From the NCBI GenBank assembly GCA_964481195.1, contig CAYZTB010000004.1, positions 31,653 through 95,652 of the forward strand: a stretch of 64,000 nucleotides of DNA, in the 5' to 3' direction. Under the pieces are notes generated by a model that did no database searches, had not been told where the DNA came from, and saw only the letters and a program-made list of their open reading frames with translations. The translations under genes were made by a program, and so were the position numbers. Shown one piece after another: positions 8,137-16,177 of this stretch (position 1 is the stretch's first letter; every line of letters begins with the position of its first letter). Source of the stretch: Palsa-948 sp964481195. Its GTDB lineage: Bacteria; Bacteroidota; Bacteroidia; Palsa-948.

Positions 8137-9117
8137 ATGGTAAAGAAAGTATTTTCTTGTGCATTTATTTTTCGTAATAATAATATTTCAGCTATTCTTT
8201 GTCTTCTCCCTATTTCCTTATTCCTATTACCTAATCCCTTAGCTTCTCAACCTGCCGAGTACCGCACCACCCGTGCCGATTACATAGAAAAATACAAGGA
8301 TATTGCCATAAAAGAAATGATGGTAAACGGCATTCCAGCAAGCATAACATTGGCGCAAGGCATTTTAGAATCGGATGGAGGCAACAGCGCCTTAGCTATG
8401 TATGCAAACAATCACTTTGGTATTAAGTGCCATAAAGAATGGAATGGAGCCAAATACATTCAGGATGATGATGAGAAGAACGAATGTTTCCGGAAATATA
8501 AAACGGCCGAGGAATCTTTTGACGACCATTCAGAGTTTCTGAAAACACGTGGCAGGTATGCTACTCTTTTTGAACTTCGTAAAACCGATTACAAAGGCTG
8601 GGCCGATGGATTGCGAGAAGCAGGCTATGCTACCGACAAAAGTTACGCTGCACGACTCATTAAATTAATTGAGGACAACAAGCTCTACCAATTTGACCGC
8701 ATGCAAGAAATGGCAATAGATAGTAAGGACAAGAAAAACCCGCAGCCACAAGTTATAAAACCAACGAATACTTCATCGCCAGCTAAAAAGATTTTTTTGA
8801 ATAATAGAATAAAATATGTAGTGGTAGAGGATGGCGACACATACTATAAAATTGCGCAACGCTTAGATATGCGACTGTGGCAGCTGCACAACTACAACGA
8901 AACCGGAAAGCAAACTTGTTTGGAAGTGGGCGATATTGTTTACATGCAACCCAAGCGCAGGCATTCTCAAAAGGAACAATTTCATACACTGCGCTGGGGC
9001 GAAAGCATGTATTACATCTCCCAGCTTTATGGAATTAAGATGCGACATCTTAACCGCCTAAACAAAATGCAGGATGGGCAAGAGCCCGCAGCAGGACAGA
9101 GGATTAAGTTGCGTTGA
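8137..9117 (+). CDS. Glucosaminidase-domain cell-wall hydrolase with two LysM motifs
   Basis: A secreted peptidoglycan hydrolase of 326 residues. A hydrophobic N-terminal segment (about 15-36) looks like a signal peptide. The FlgJ/AcmA-type glucosaminidase domain spans about 48-200, with the catalytic Glu in LAQGILESDGG (E78) and the typical NNHFGIKCH block. Two LysM peptidoglycan-binding motifs follow at about 226-273 and 283-326. The architecture predicts cleavage of glycan strands in the periplasm or cell wall. It stands alone; a repeat array starts two bases after its stop codon. Confidence 0.93.
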   Translation: MVKKVFSCAFIFRNNNISAILCLLPISLFLLPNPLASQPAEYRTTRADYIEKYKDIAIKEMMVNGIPASITLAQGILESDGGNSALAMYANNHFGIKCHKEWNGAKYIQDDDEKNECFRKYKTAEESFDDHSEFLKTRGRYATLFELRKTDYKGWADGLREAGYATDKSYAARLIKLIEDNKLYQFDRMQEMAIDSKDKKNPQPQVIKPTNTSSPAKKIFLNNRIKYVVVEDGDTYYKIAQRLDMRLWQLHNYNETGKQTCLEVGDIVYMQPKRRHSQKEQFHTLRWGESMYYISQLYGIKMRHLNRLNKMQDGQEPAAGQRIKLR

Positions 9118-9118
9118 C

Positions 9119-9291
9119 TTCGACAAGCTCAGTCAACGGGGAGTTTTTTGTGTCCGAGTAATTTCTGGTAGTTGAGCAGTTTCTGATGATTGAGCTGCTC
9201 CAGTGGTTGAGCAGTACCTGGTAGTTGAGCTGCTCCGGTGGTTGAGCAGTACCTGGTGGTTGAGCAGTACCTGGTGGTTGAGCTTGTCGAA
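9119..9291. repeat. Inverted-repeat-bounded tandem array (TTCGACAAGCTCA family)
   Basis: TTCGACAAGCTCA at 9119-9131 is exactly complementary to TGAGCTTGTCGAA at 9279-9291. Between them are seven TTGAGC-containing units at 17-18-base spacing (TTGAGC starts at 9172, 9190, 9207, 9225, 9242, 9260, 9278), alternating TTGAGCAGTACC and TTGAGCTGCTCC forms. It lies directly upstream of the GIY-YIG gene. A degenerate relative of the terminal motif is at 21157-21183. Confidence 0.85.
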
Positions 9292-9307
9292 ACCACCGTT
9301 AATAAGA

Positions 9308-9601
9308 ATGAAAGGCTGGATGTATATTTTAGAATGTTCTGATGGTAGCTATTACACAGGCAGCACCAATAATTTGGAATATCGTTTTCAACAGCATCAA
9401 AATGGAGAGGGTGCTAACCATACTAAAAAGCACTTACCTGTGAAACTTGTGTACTATGAGGAATATCCAAGAGTAGATCAAGCATTTTATCGCGAGAAAC
9501 AGGTGCAGGGCTGGAGTCGAAAAAAGAAAGAAGCAATGATTCATAGCAAGCCGGAGATATTGCCCGAACTATCTAAAAACTACACTCAATTTCCACAATA
9601 A
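9308..9601 (+). CDS. GIY-YIG nuclease-domain protein (URI type)
   Basis: A 97-residue single-domain protein. MKGWMYILECSDGSYYTGST holds the paired tyrosine motifs of the GIY-YIG fold; an Arg (YRFQQHQNG), Lys/Tyr residues (KLVYYEEY) and the Glu in FYREKQVQGW complete the family pattern. Small stand-alone URI-type GIY-YIG proteins are abundant in Bacteroidota, and their role is unclear (repair nuclease or selfish-element nuclease). The frame is open upstream to 9203, but those 35 codons are translated repeat (SSTWWLSSTWW), so I start at the ATG at 9308. The repeat array ends 17 bases before this ATG. Confidence 0.85.
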   Translation: MKGWMYILECSDGSYYTGSTNNLEYRFQQHQNGEGANHTKKHLPVKLVYYEEYPRVDQAFYREKQVQGWSRKKKEAMIHSKPEILPELSKNYTQFPQ

Positions 9602-9762
9602 ATTTATTGATTCGGCAACTGGCAAGCGCTAAAGCAGACCCCGATGTTGGGTATAGGTTAAGCCTCTGTCAGATTTAGAAGGACAGCTAAGCTGCCAGAA
9701 AATAATCGAGCGATGGTTACCCTTCGCTCAACGGGAGCCAACCTGTTGCTATAGGCAACTAA
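9602..9762. other. Unassigned intergenic stretch with short hairpins
   Basis: No convincing gene or tRNA is visible. It contains a palindromic CAGCTAAGCTG, a hairpin with arms GAGCGA and TCGCTC, and a GTTGC/GCAAC pair near its right end. It lies between the GIY-YIG gene and the 3' end of the frameshifted TPR gene. Confidence 0.3.
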
Positions 9763-10516
9763 CTATTTACAAATTCGTTCAGTAATATTATCAATTCGAA
9801 TTTTATATCCAATCATTTCCTCTTCGCTTCCATGAAAATAGGTAAGCGATATTTTGCTTTTAGCTTCATTTGCAAATTTACATGCTTCCTTATGATTGTT
9901 TAATCGCTCTAGTATGATTATTTTTGTAATTAGAGCCTTAGACTTTCAGGATATATTTTCAGTGCTGTATCAATCAGCGTAAGCGCAAGTTGTATGTTTT
10001 CCTGAGCGAAGGCTAAATGCGCTTGTTGAACTAGACCAACCTCATTAGTTTTGGAGTCAGTTTTAAAATTGTCTATTTCAACTTGAGCATCATTATACAA
10101 CTTGTGTTTTATGTAAACTTGCGAAACTGCATCGACAAAATAATAGTCATTAGGGTTTTCCGAATTTAGATAACGAAAATCTGAAACCGACTGCTTTACT
10201 GAATCTAAATTATTATAACATTCAGCACGGAGCTTGATAATTATTGTGCTGTCGATTGGTTTATTGTTAATATAGTTTTGTGACATTTTTCCTTTAATTC
10301 TGAATTCTTGTAAGTTTCTTAATGCAGCTTTTAAGTCTTTTAAAGCTTCAGGGTAATCTTTTTTTCCATAAAAGCGATTCCTCTGTAAGCTAACAATTCT
10401 GGGTTATTAGGATCTTCAGTTAATGAGTAGTTTAGAATTTTAACAGCATCATCTGATTGAGAAAATAAATTTACTGATAAAAATGTTAGGACTGAAAAGA
10501 ATAACGTTGGCTTCAT
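9763..10516 (-). pseudogene. Secreted TPR protein gene with two frameshifts
   Basis: Three frames read end to end form one protein of about 250 residues. From the ATG at 10516: a signal peptide (MKPTLFFSVLTFLSV) and first TPR-like helix, ending near GIAFM. After a -1 change around 10367-10376: YGKKDYPEALKDLKAALRNL and further TPR-like helices to ALKIYPESL. After a second change near 9945: ALITKIIILERLNNHKEACKFANEA to a stop at 9763. One extra T in GCTTTTATGG and one extra A in CTAAGGCT restore a single frame. The middle piece (9930-10286) alone is open with an ATG. It may be a decayed gene or have sequencing indels; the function would be protein-protein interaction in the periplasm. Confidence 0.7.
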
Positions 10517-10608
10517 GATTGGTTGCTTATAACTTGTTTGTGCCGCTGTAAATTTAGCTCTTTTACGTGGTTATGCGCCTTGCCCAATAAATATTGCAGC
10601 ATATGGGT

Positions 10609-10956
10609 TTAGCCCAACTCAGCCAATATTTTCTCAATGGATATCTTCAAGCGAGGAATATCGGCATACACAACATTCCACACTTGTTTACTGGAGATGC
10701 CGAAATATTCATGAGCAATAACGTTTCGGAAAGCTTTAATTCTGTACCATTCTACATCTAGATATTTTGCTTTGAGCTCATCTGAAAGTACATTAACTGC
10801 CTCGCCAATTATTTCCATTTGCCGCTCCACCGCAGACTGCACCAGAATATTGGAGCAATAGGCACTCTCATCCATTCCTTTTGTAAATAACAGAATGTGA
10901 TTCATGGCATCTTGAACGTGAAGCAGGCGTTGCTTATCTCCAAGCGAATTTTTCAT
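10609..10956 (-). CDS. hepT: HepT-like HEPN toxin
   Basis: A 115-residue HEPN (DUF86) protein with the RX4H ribonuclease motif and adjacent Tyr in RNVIAHEY (about residues 78-85). In characterised HepT/MntA pairs the HEPN protein is an RNase toxin and the MNT protein silences it by adding AMP units to the Tyr next to this motif; the Tyr is present here. The gene overlaps the end of its MNT partner by one base, the standard MNT-first order. Toxicity was not tested; the assignment rests on motif and gene order. Confidence 0.85.
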   Translation of the reverse strand: MKNSLGDKQRLLHVQDAMNHILLFTKGMDESAYCSNILVQSAVERQMEIIGEAVNVLSDELKAKYLDVEWYRIKAFRNVIAHEYFGISSKQVWNVVYADIPRLKISIEKILAELG

Positions 10957-11246
10957 CAGGGTCTTTCGAAAAGAAGAACTTTGCTTTTATCGACAAATGG
11001 ACGGATATATTTTGATATTCCATCTTCTGAAACCAAATCAATCTTTTTCCCAATAATTTTTTCAAGGTCTAGCTTCCAGCCTATAAAATCGAGTAAACTC
11101 ACTTTTTTTTGTGTATAATCTACATCTACTAGCAAATCAATATCACTCTGTTCTGTTTGCTTGTTTTGAGCGTAGGAGCCAAATACATAGACACTTCTGA
11201 CAGGAAGATTTTGAAAATAATCTTTTATAATCTGTAGGTTATTCAT
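10956..11246 (-). CDS. mntA: MntA-like nucleotidyltransferase antitoxin
   Basis: A 96-residue minimal nucleotidyltransferase. The motif GSYAQNKQTEQSDIDLLVDV holds the GS and DxD metal-binding residues, with a third acidic residue in KKIDLV. It is predicted to AMPylate and neutralise the downstream HEPN toxin. It overlaps hepT by one base, indicating coupled translation. Such modules are frequently transferred; here the pair sits beside repeats and a decayed gene. Confidence 0.85.
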   Translation of the reverse strand: MNNLQIIKDYFQNLPVRSVYVFGSYAQNKQTEQSDIDLLVDVDYTQKKVSLLDFIGWKLDLEKIIGKKIDLVSEDGISKYIRPFVDKSKVLLFERP

Positions 11247-11291
11247 CCAAGGACAAAGATACTGTTTTTTATAGCGATAATAAAACCAATC

Positions 11292-12548
11292 TCACCCAAA
11301 AAACATATACGCAATAAACACAGCAGCAATTACACCTGCTAAATCTGCAATAAGTCCTCCCGCAACGGCATAGCGGGTGTTTCGTATTCCAACAGAGCCA
11401 AAATACAGCGCAACAATATAAAAAGTAGTATCAGCAGCGCCTTGAAAAATACAAGATAGGCGACCTGCAAAAGAATCTGCCCCATACTTGTTCATCGTTT
11501 CAATCATGAGCGCACGCGCACCACTGCCACTTAAAGGCTTCATAAAAGCTGTAGGTAGGGCATCTACAAATTCTGTTCTGCCGCCAATAGCTTGCACACA
11601 GTAAGCGATTCCTTGTACAATTATATCCATAGCCCCCGATGCGCGGAATACCGCAATGCCAACGAGCATAGCAACTAAGTAGGGAATAATTTTTATGCTG
11701 GTTTCAAACCCTGACTTAGCCCCTTCTATAAATGCATCGTACACATTTATTTTTTTTCGAAGTGCAGCAATTAAAAAGGCAGAAATTATTCCAAACAAAA
11801 TAATATTTCCTGCAAACGAAGAACGTACTGCAATTTGTTCCTGCGTGAGGGTAGATAAATACCAAATAATTCCCCCTATGAAAGAAGTTACTCCGCCAAT
11901 CCAGGCAAGTAAGACTTTATCAAACAAATTTATTTTTTGCCAAATTGCCACAGCAATAATTCCTGCCAAAGTAGAGCAATAAGTTGCCATGAGTAGTGGA
12001 ATAAAAATATCCGAAGCATCGGCAGCGCCTAATATTTTTCGCTGCATCATAATCGTAATCGGAATCATGGTAAGTCCGGAAGTATTCAAAACCAAAAACA
12101 TGATTTGTGAATTAGAGGCGGTATCTTTTTGAGGATTTAATTCCTGCAAGCTTTGCATGGCTTTTAATCCAAGGGGAGTAGCGGCATTGTCAAGCCCTAA
12201 CATATTGGCAGAAAAGTTCATAATGATATTTCCATGTGCAGGATGTCCTTTAGGCACTTGAGGAAATAATCGAGAGAAAAAAGGATTTACAATTTTTGCC
12301 AACCAGCTGATTGCTCCTGCTTCTTCACCAATTTTCATAAGTCCCAACCAAAGCGTCATTACTCCAATAAGCGGAAGCGCAATTTTCATAACGGCTAATT
12401 CAGAAGATTCAAAAGTGGCGTTGATGATGGCAGGAAAAATATCTAAGCCTCCAAACTCGGGGTGACCAACAAAATGCAGCACTACCTTAGCGATAGCTAC
12501 TAGCAGCGCCACAAGAAAAAAAGAAATCCAAATGTAGTTGAGTAACAT
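11292..12548 (-). CDS. Nucleoside-recognition (Gate) domain membrane protein, SpmA-SpmB fusion type
   Basis: A 418-residue polytopic membrane protein. Two Gate/nucleoside-recognition modules are visible: one in the first half (NFSANMLGLDNAATPLGLKAM) and one in the second half (KPLSGSGARALMIETMNKYG). This corresponds to SpmA and SpmB fused, a common arrangement in Bacteroidota annotated as spore maturation protein although these bacteria do not sporulate. The transported substrate is unknown. It is a single gene; the 320-base gap upstream holds a repeat (12671-12753) and the promoter of the divergent bacilliredoxin gene. Confidence 0.85.
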   Translation of the reverse strand: MLLNYIWISFFLVALLVAIAKVVLHFVGHPEFGGLDIFPAIINATFESSELAVMKIALPLIGVMTLWLGLMKIGEEAGAISWLAKIVNPFFSRLFPQVPKGHPAHGNIIMNFSANMLGLDNAATPLGLKAMQSLQELNPQKDTASNSQIMFLVLNTSGLTMIPITIMMQRKILGAADASDIFIPLLMATYCSTLAGIIAVAIWQKINLFDKVLLAWIGGVTSFIGGIIWYLSTLTQEQIAVRSSFAGNIILFGIISAFLIAALRKKINVYDAFIEGAKSGFETSIKIIPYLVAMLVGIAVFRASGAMDIIVQGIAYCVQAIGGRTEFVDALPTAFMKPLSGSGARALMIETMNKYGADSFAGRLSCIFQGAADTTFYIVALYFGSVGIRNTRYAVAGGLIADLAGVIAAVFIAYMFFG

Positions 12549-12670
12549 AGTTTTTAGTTTCTAGTCTTTAGTTTTTGGTCCTTAATTCCCTATTACCTAT
12601 TAATTCAACAAATTTAGCTTTTTCTCTAAAGGGTAAAGAGGGGGCTTTCAATTAAAACGGCATTCGATTT

Positions 12671-12753
12671 TTCAACACAGAGAGCACAGAGTTTACTGAG
12701 ATTCACAGAGAAACTCTGTGTTACTCTGTTTGCTTCGCGAACTCTGTGTTAAA
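12671..12753. repeat. ACACAGAG-type inverted repeat, gene-less copy
   Basis: The left arm, starting TTCAACACAGAG (12671-12710), and the right arm, ending ACTCTGTGTTAAA (12711-12753), are placed tail to tail. The left arm matches codons 3-15 of the GxxExxY gene at 55177-55611 and the right arm matches the sequence just after that gene's stop, so this copy looks like that element without its internal gene. Confidence 0.85.
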
Positions 12754-12837
12754 GATTTTATTATTCGTATTAAAATACGTTTAATAGCAAACAATAACAT
12801 TCAAGCTAAAACTCTTTCAATAGCTCTTAATAAATTA

Positions 12838-12845
12838 TATCTTTG
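12838..12845 (+). promoter_or_regulatory. Bacteroidota-type -7 promoter element for bacilliredoxin
   Basis: TATCTTTG matches the TAnnTTTG -7 consensus exactly and lies 25 bases before the ATG at 12871. A clear -33 TTTG is not seen. Confidence 0.6.
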
Positions 12846-12870
12846 CGCCACAATCTTAAATATAAAAATT

Positions 12871-13281
12871 ATGTACCCAGAAGCAATTGTAAAACCAATG
12901 AAAGCAGAACTTAACTCTGCCGGATTTGAAGATCTTATAACAACAGATGCAGTAGAGAATGCAATCAATGCAAAAGGCACTACACTGGTAGTAGTAAATT
13001 CTGTTTGCGGTTGCGCTGCAGGCGCTGCACGCCCGGGAGTGAAATTAGCTATTGATCATCCTAAACACCCATCAAAATTAACTGCTGTATTTGCCGGTGT
13101 AGATACCGAAGCGGTAGCACAAGCAAGAAAGCATTTTCTTCCTTACCCGCCTTCATCTCCCTCAATAGCTTTATTTAAGGATGGCAAATTGGTGCATTTT
13201 GTAGAGCGCCATCATATTGAAGGTCGTTCGGCAGAAATGATAGCCGATAATCTTAAAATGGCTTTTGACGAACATTGCTAA
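12871..13281 (+). CDS. BrxA/BrxB-family bacilliredoxin
   Basis: A 136-residue thioredoxin-fold protein with the redox motif Cys-Gly-Cys in NSVCGCAAGAARPG, followed by KLAIDHPKHPSKLTAVFAG, characteristic of the YphP/YqiW (BrxA/BrxB) family. In Firmicutes these proteins remove bacillithiol from mixed disulfides. Bacillithiol is also reported from some Bacteroidota, so this role is plausible but inferred. I start at MYPEAIVKPMK; the frame extends 51 codons upstream only by reading through the repeat and promoter. A terminator-like hairpin follows the stop. Confidence 0.88.
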   Translation: MYPEAIVKPMKAELNSAGFEDLITTDAVENAINAKGTTLVVVNSVCGCAAGAARPGVKLAIDHPKHPSKLTAVFAGVDTEAVAQARKHFLPYPPSSPSIALFKDGKLVHFVERHHIEGRSAEMIADNLKMAFDEHC

Positions 13282-13290
13282 TACGACAAA

Positions 13291-13346
13291 ACTAAGACCA
13301 ATTTCATTTAGTAGAATTCAATTTGAAGGCATTGGCTTAGTTTTTT
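13291..13346 (+). terminator. Hairpin terminator after bacilliredoxin
   Basis: ACTAAGACCAAT pairs with ATTGGCTTAGT (one mismatch) around a 28-base loop, followed by TTTTTT. Confidence 0.6.
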
Positions 13347-13356
13347 AAGTATTCAT

Positions 13357-13480
13357 CCTTTGTGAACTTTGTGGGCTGATTCTTTGTGTTCTTTGCGGTT
13401 TCTGCCTTTTTAACAGCCGAAACCACAAAGAGAATCATGTAAATACACGCTCCAAAGGAGTCCCTTCGGGGCAAAGAACA
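13357..13480. repeat. CCACAAAG-type inverted repeat with nested CTCC palindrome
   Basis: The left arm at 13357-13402 (CTTTGTG, CTTTGTGGGCTGATTC, GCGGTTTC) faces a right arm beginning GAAACCACAAAGAGAATC at 13419. The right arm is interrupted at 13450-13471 by CTCCAAAGGAG and CCCTTCGGGG, then resumes with CAAAGAACA. The arms match the copy at 21622-21723. Confidence 0.75.
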
Positions 13481-13523
13481 TAGAGGAATACAAGCTGAGA
13501 CGCTTAATACAAAATACTGTTTT

Positions 13524-13551
13524 TTGCTGTCGTTCTGTTTTATTATCTTCG
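13524..13551 (+). promoter_or_regulatory. Probable ahcY promoter
   Basis: TTG at 13524-13526 and TATCTTCG at 13544-13551 are spaced 17 bases apart. This is close to the Bacteroidota -33/-7 pattern and lies about 73 bases before the ahcY ATG. Confidence 0.5.
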
Positions 13552-13624
13552 CACGCCCGAATGAGAATTGCTCAGGTGGGCAACTTTTAAAAAAAAATAG
13601 TCAACAATCATTAAAATATAAATC

Positions 13625-14944
13625 ATGTCAGAAACAAAAGTGGAAAAATTTGTAAAGAACAAAGTGAAAGACATTTCTCTAGCAGCTTGGGGCCGCAAAG
13701 AGATTCTTTTGGCAGAAGCCGAGATGCCGGGTTTAATGGCTCTTCGCGATGAATACGGAAAGCAACAACCTTTAAAAGGCGCGCGTATTGCAGGTTGCCT
13801 GCATATGACCATTCAAACAGCAGTGCTAATTGAAACACTAACAGCATTAGGCGCAGAGGTTACTTGGTCGTCTTGCAATATTTTTTCTACACAGGATCAC
13901 GCAGCAGCAGCCATTGCTGATGCAGGAATTTCTGTTTATGCTTGGAAAGGAATGAATGCCGAAGAGTTTGACTGGTGCATTGAACAAACATTATTTTTTG
14001 GAGAAGACCGCAAGCCACTCAACATGATTTTGGATGATGGTGGAGATCTTACTAACATGGTTATTGATAAATTTCCTGAGTTAGTAAAAGATATCAAAGG
14101 GCTTTCGGAAGAAACAACAACAGGAGTACACCGTTTGTATGAGCGCATGAAAAACGGTACTCTTCCTATGCCTGCAATCAACGTAAACGATTCAGTAACT
14201 AAATCAAAGTTTGATAATAAATACGGCTGTAGAGAATCATTGGTAGATGCTATCCGCAGAGCAACTGACCTTATGTTAGCGGGTAAAGTAGCGGTGGTAG
14301 CGGGGTTTGGTGATGTTGGAAAAGGTTCAGCAGAATCACTGAAAGATGGCAAAGTTCGAGTAATTGTAACTGAGATTGACCCAATTTGTGCCCTGCAAGC
14401 AGCGATGGAAGGATATGAAGTAAAAAAGATGGACGATGCAGTAAAAGAAGCCGACATCATTGTTACCGCAACCGGAAATTACAACATCATTACCGATCGT
14501 CATTTCAAAGCGATGAAGAACAACGCAGTGGTTTGTAACATCGGCCACTTTGATAATGAAATTGATATGGCTTGGTTAAATAAAACTCACGGCAAATCAA
14601 AAGTGGAAATTAAGCCACAGGTAGATAAATATACTGTTGATGGCAAAGACATTATCGTTCTTGCTGAAGGTCGTTTAGTAAACTTAGGTTGTGCTATGGG
14701 TCACCCATCATTTGTGATGAGTAATTCATTCACCAACCAAACTCTTGCTCAGCTGGAACTTTGGAAAAACTCTTCTAAGTACGAAAACAAAGTGTACACC
14801 TTACCTAAGGAGCTTGACGAAAAAGTTGCACGCCTGCATTTGAATAAAGTTGGCGCAGTGTTGGATACTTTAAGTGAAGAGCAAGCAAAATATATTGGTG
14901 TTAAAGTACAAGGGCCGTTTAAATCGGATACGTACAGATACTAG
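13625..14944 (+). CDS. ahcY: Adenosylhomocysteinase
   Basis: S-adenosyl-L-homocysteine hydrolase of 439 residues, which splits SAH to adenosine and homocysteine and keeps the methylation cycle running. Visible blocks are the substrate region near SCNIFSTQDHAAAA, INVNDSVTKSKFDN with the catalytic Lys/Asp, the NAD-binding VVAGFGDVGKGSAESL, and the C-terminal GPFKSDTYRY that completes the neighbouring subunit's NAD site. Length and start are standard. It is monocistronic, with an upstream promoter and a strong terminator just after the stop. Confidence 0.97.
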   Translation: MSETKVEKFVKNKVKDISLAAWGRKEILLAEAEMPGLMALRDEYGKQQPLKGARIAGCLHMTIQTAVLIETLTALGAEVTWSSCNIFSTQDHAAAAIADAGISVYAWKGMNAEEFDWCIEQTLFFGEDRKPLNMILDDGGDLTNMVIDKFPELVKDIKGLSEETTTGVHRLYERMKNGTLPMPAINVNDSVTKSKFDNKYGCRESLVDAIRRATDLMLAGKVAVVAGFGDVGKGSAESLKDGKVRVIVTEIDPICALQAAMEGYEVKKMDDAVKEADIIVTATGNYNIITDRHFKAMKNNAVVCNIGHFDNEIDMAWLNKTHGKSKVEIKPQVDKYTVDGKDIIVLAEGRLVNLGCAMGHPSFVMSNSFTNQTLAQLELWKNSSKYENKVYTLPKELDEKVARLHLNKVGAVLDTLSEEQAKYIGVKVQGPFKSDTYRY

Positions 14945-14969
14945 AAATAGTGCAATTAATATCTTTAAA

Positions 14970-14999
14970 AGTCCGGGTAGAAATACTCGGACTTTTTTT
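14970..14999 (+). terminator. Rho-independent terminator after ahcY
   Basis: AGTCCGGGTA pairs with TACTCGGACT around GAAA, followed by a run of T. It sits directly before the convergent AI-2E gene's stop and could serve both. Confidence 0.85.
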
Positions 15000-15000
15000 G

Positions 15001-16080
15001 TTAAAATTTCTCTGTTAACCTCTTCACCAATCTAAAGTTTATAAAAAACTCTTTGGCAATTACGCGCAGCACTGTGTAGGTAGGAACAGCAATTACCATT
15101 CCTCCAATGCCACCGGCCTTGGCTCCAATAAGGATTACTAAAAATATTTCCAGCGGATGCGCTTTTACAGAGTTCGAAAAAATAAATGGTTGCAACAAAA
15201 ACGAATCAGCTATTTGAGCAATTCCAAATACTAAAACTACTTTTCCGACAAGCACCATCATGGTCATTTCTGGGTTGGTGGTGAGCCCAATAAATAATGC
15301 AAACCCGGCTCCAATAAGCGGCCCTACATATGGAATTACGATTACGATTCCTGCAAAGAGCGCAATCAGAAAAGCATTATTTATTCCTGCAATGGTTAAT
15401 CCAACTGAAAGAATAGTCATAACCGAAAACACTTCAATTAAAATCCCGATAAAGTACCTTATCAACATCTGCTTGGATTCTTTAAGCACCTTGCTGATGC
15501 GAGTTGAATAATCCTCCGGCACCGAAGCAAGTACTGCAGTTATGATTTGCTTCTCATCTCTTAAAAAGAAAAAGGTAAGAAAGGATATTGCAAAAAAGGC
15601 TATGAAGAAATCGCCCATCACAGCTACTGTTTTATGTAATACAAGGGTAAGATTGGCAGCTGTCAATGCCGACATTAATTTTTCCTGCAGGTATTTTTGA
15701 ATAGTTCCCCGATCGTAGGATACATTAAAATTTTGTAGCACCTCTTCAATTTTGTCTATGGGAGCTTGAAGAGATGCAAGTGCATCGGTGCGACTTATAG
15801 AAGATATTAATTGAGCCTCCTCGGTAACTAGCGGCACAAAGATGATGGCAAAAAGTACAAATACCGATAGCATAGTCAGAAAAGTAAGTGTGGCACTAAT
15901 TGTCTCGGTAAGTTTAAATTTTCCCAGCTTCAGACTTCCATAAAACGTATCAATGGGCTGCCCAATGAGTGCAATAACTCCGGCAATTACAACATACAGG
16001 AATATGGCGCTGAAATACCAAATGGAAAAACCAATTAGTGCAATGGCGAAAATCGCTAAAAGTGGTTTTCTCATTTCCAT
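15001..16080 (-). CDS. AI-2E (PerM) family membrane transporter
   Basis: A 359-residue membrane protein with the AI-2E/UPF0118 layout. Paired N-terminal helices are followed by a helix pair and a soluble insertion (about 85-150), then a C-terminal helical bundle containing the family block IVIPYVGPLIGAG. Family members include exporters of autoinducer-2 and Na+/H+ antiporters, so the substrate is not predictable. An internal Met at position 3 could also be the start. It is convergent with ahcY and stands alone. Confidence 0.88.
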   Translation of the reverse strand: MEMRKPLLAIFAIALIGFSIWYFSAIFLYVVIAGVIALIGQPIDTFYGSLKLGKFKLTETISATLTFLTMLSVFVLFAIIFVPLVTEEAQLISSISRTDALASLQAPIDKIEEVLQNFNVSYDRGTIQKYLQEKLMSALTAANLTLVLHKTVAVMGDFFIAFFAISFLTFFFLRDEKQIITAVLASVPEDYSTRISKVLKESKQMLIRYFIGILIEVFSVMTILSVGLTIAGINNAFLIALFAGIVIVIPYVGPLIGAGFALFIGLTTNPEMTMMVLVGKVVLVFGIAQIADSFLLQPFIFSNSVKAHPLEIFLVILIGAKAGGIGGMVIAVPTYTVLRVIAKEFFINFRLVKRLTEKF

Positions 16081-16104
16081 AAATTATAGCTCCGAAGGTA
16101 CAAA

Positions 16105-16170
16105 TAATGCGTGTAGCCTAAATCTGTGTAAATCTGAACAATCTGTGGTAAAATCAAACCGTACAACATA
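16105..16170. repeat. Degenerate AATCTGTGTAAATCTG-type repeat
   Basis: The spacer between the AI-2E and PurF-like genes contains AATCTGTGTAAATCTG and AATCTGTGGTAAAATC in tandem. This resembles other short interspersed repeats of the phylum. It is weak compared with the ACACAGAG and CCACAAAG copies. Confidence 0.35.
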
Positions 16171-16177
16171 TTAATTT

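Noticed and set aside
9172..9283. Regular 17-18-base TTGAGC repeats, considered as a CRISPR array
   Set aside because: The repeats are contiguous without variable spacers, the unit is too short, and no cas genes are present; it is a tandem array bounded by an inverted pair.
9203..9307. Extended N-terminus of the GIY-YIG frame
   Set aside because: The 35 codons are entirely translated tandem repeat; the domain begins at the ATG at 9308.
10524..10579. GCTTATAAC ... GGTTATGCGCC upstream of the frameshifted TPR gene, considered as an integron attC site
   Set aside because: The outer boxes pair only partly and the inner arms expected in attC do not pair; no integrase is in the window.
12718..12870. 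Extended N-terminus of the bacilliredoxin frame
   Set aside because: It reads through the ACACAGAG repeat and the promoter box; the protein family starts at MYPEAIV.
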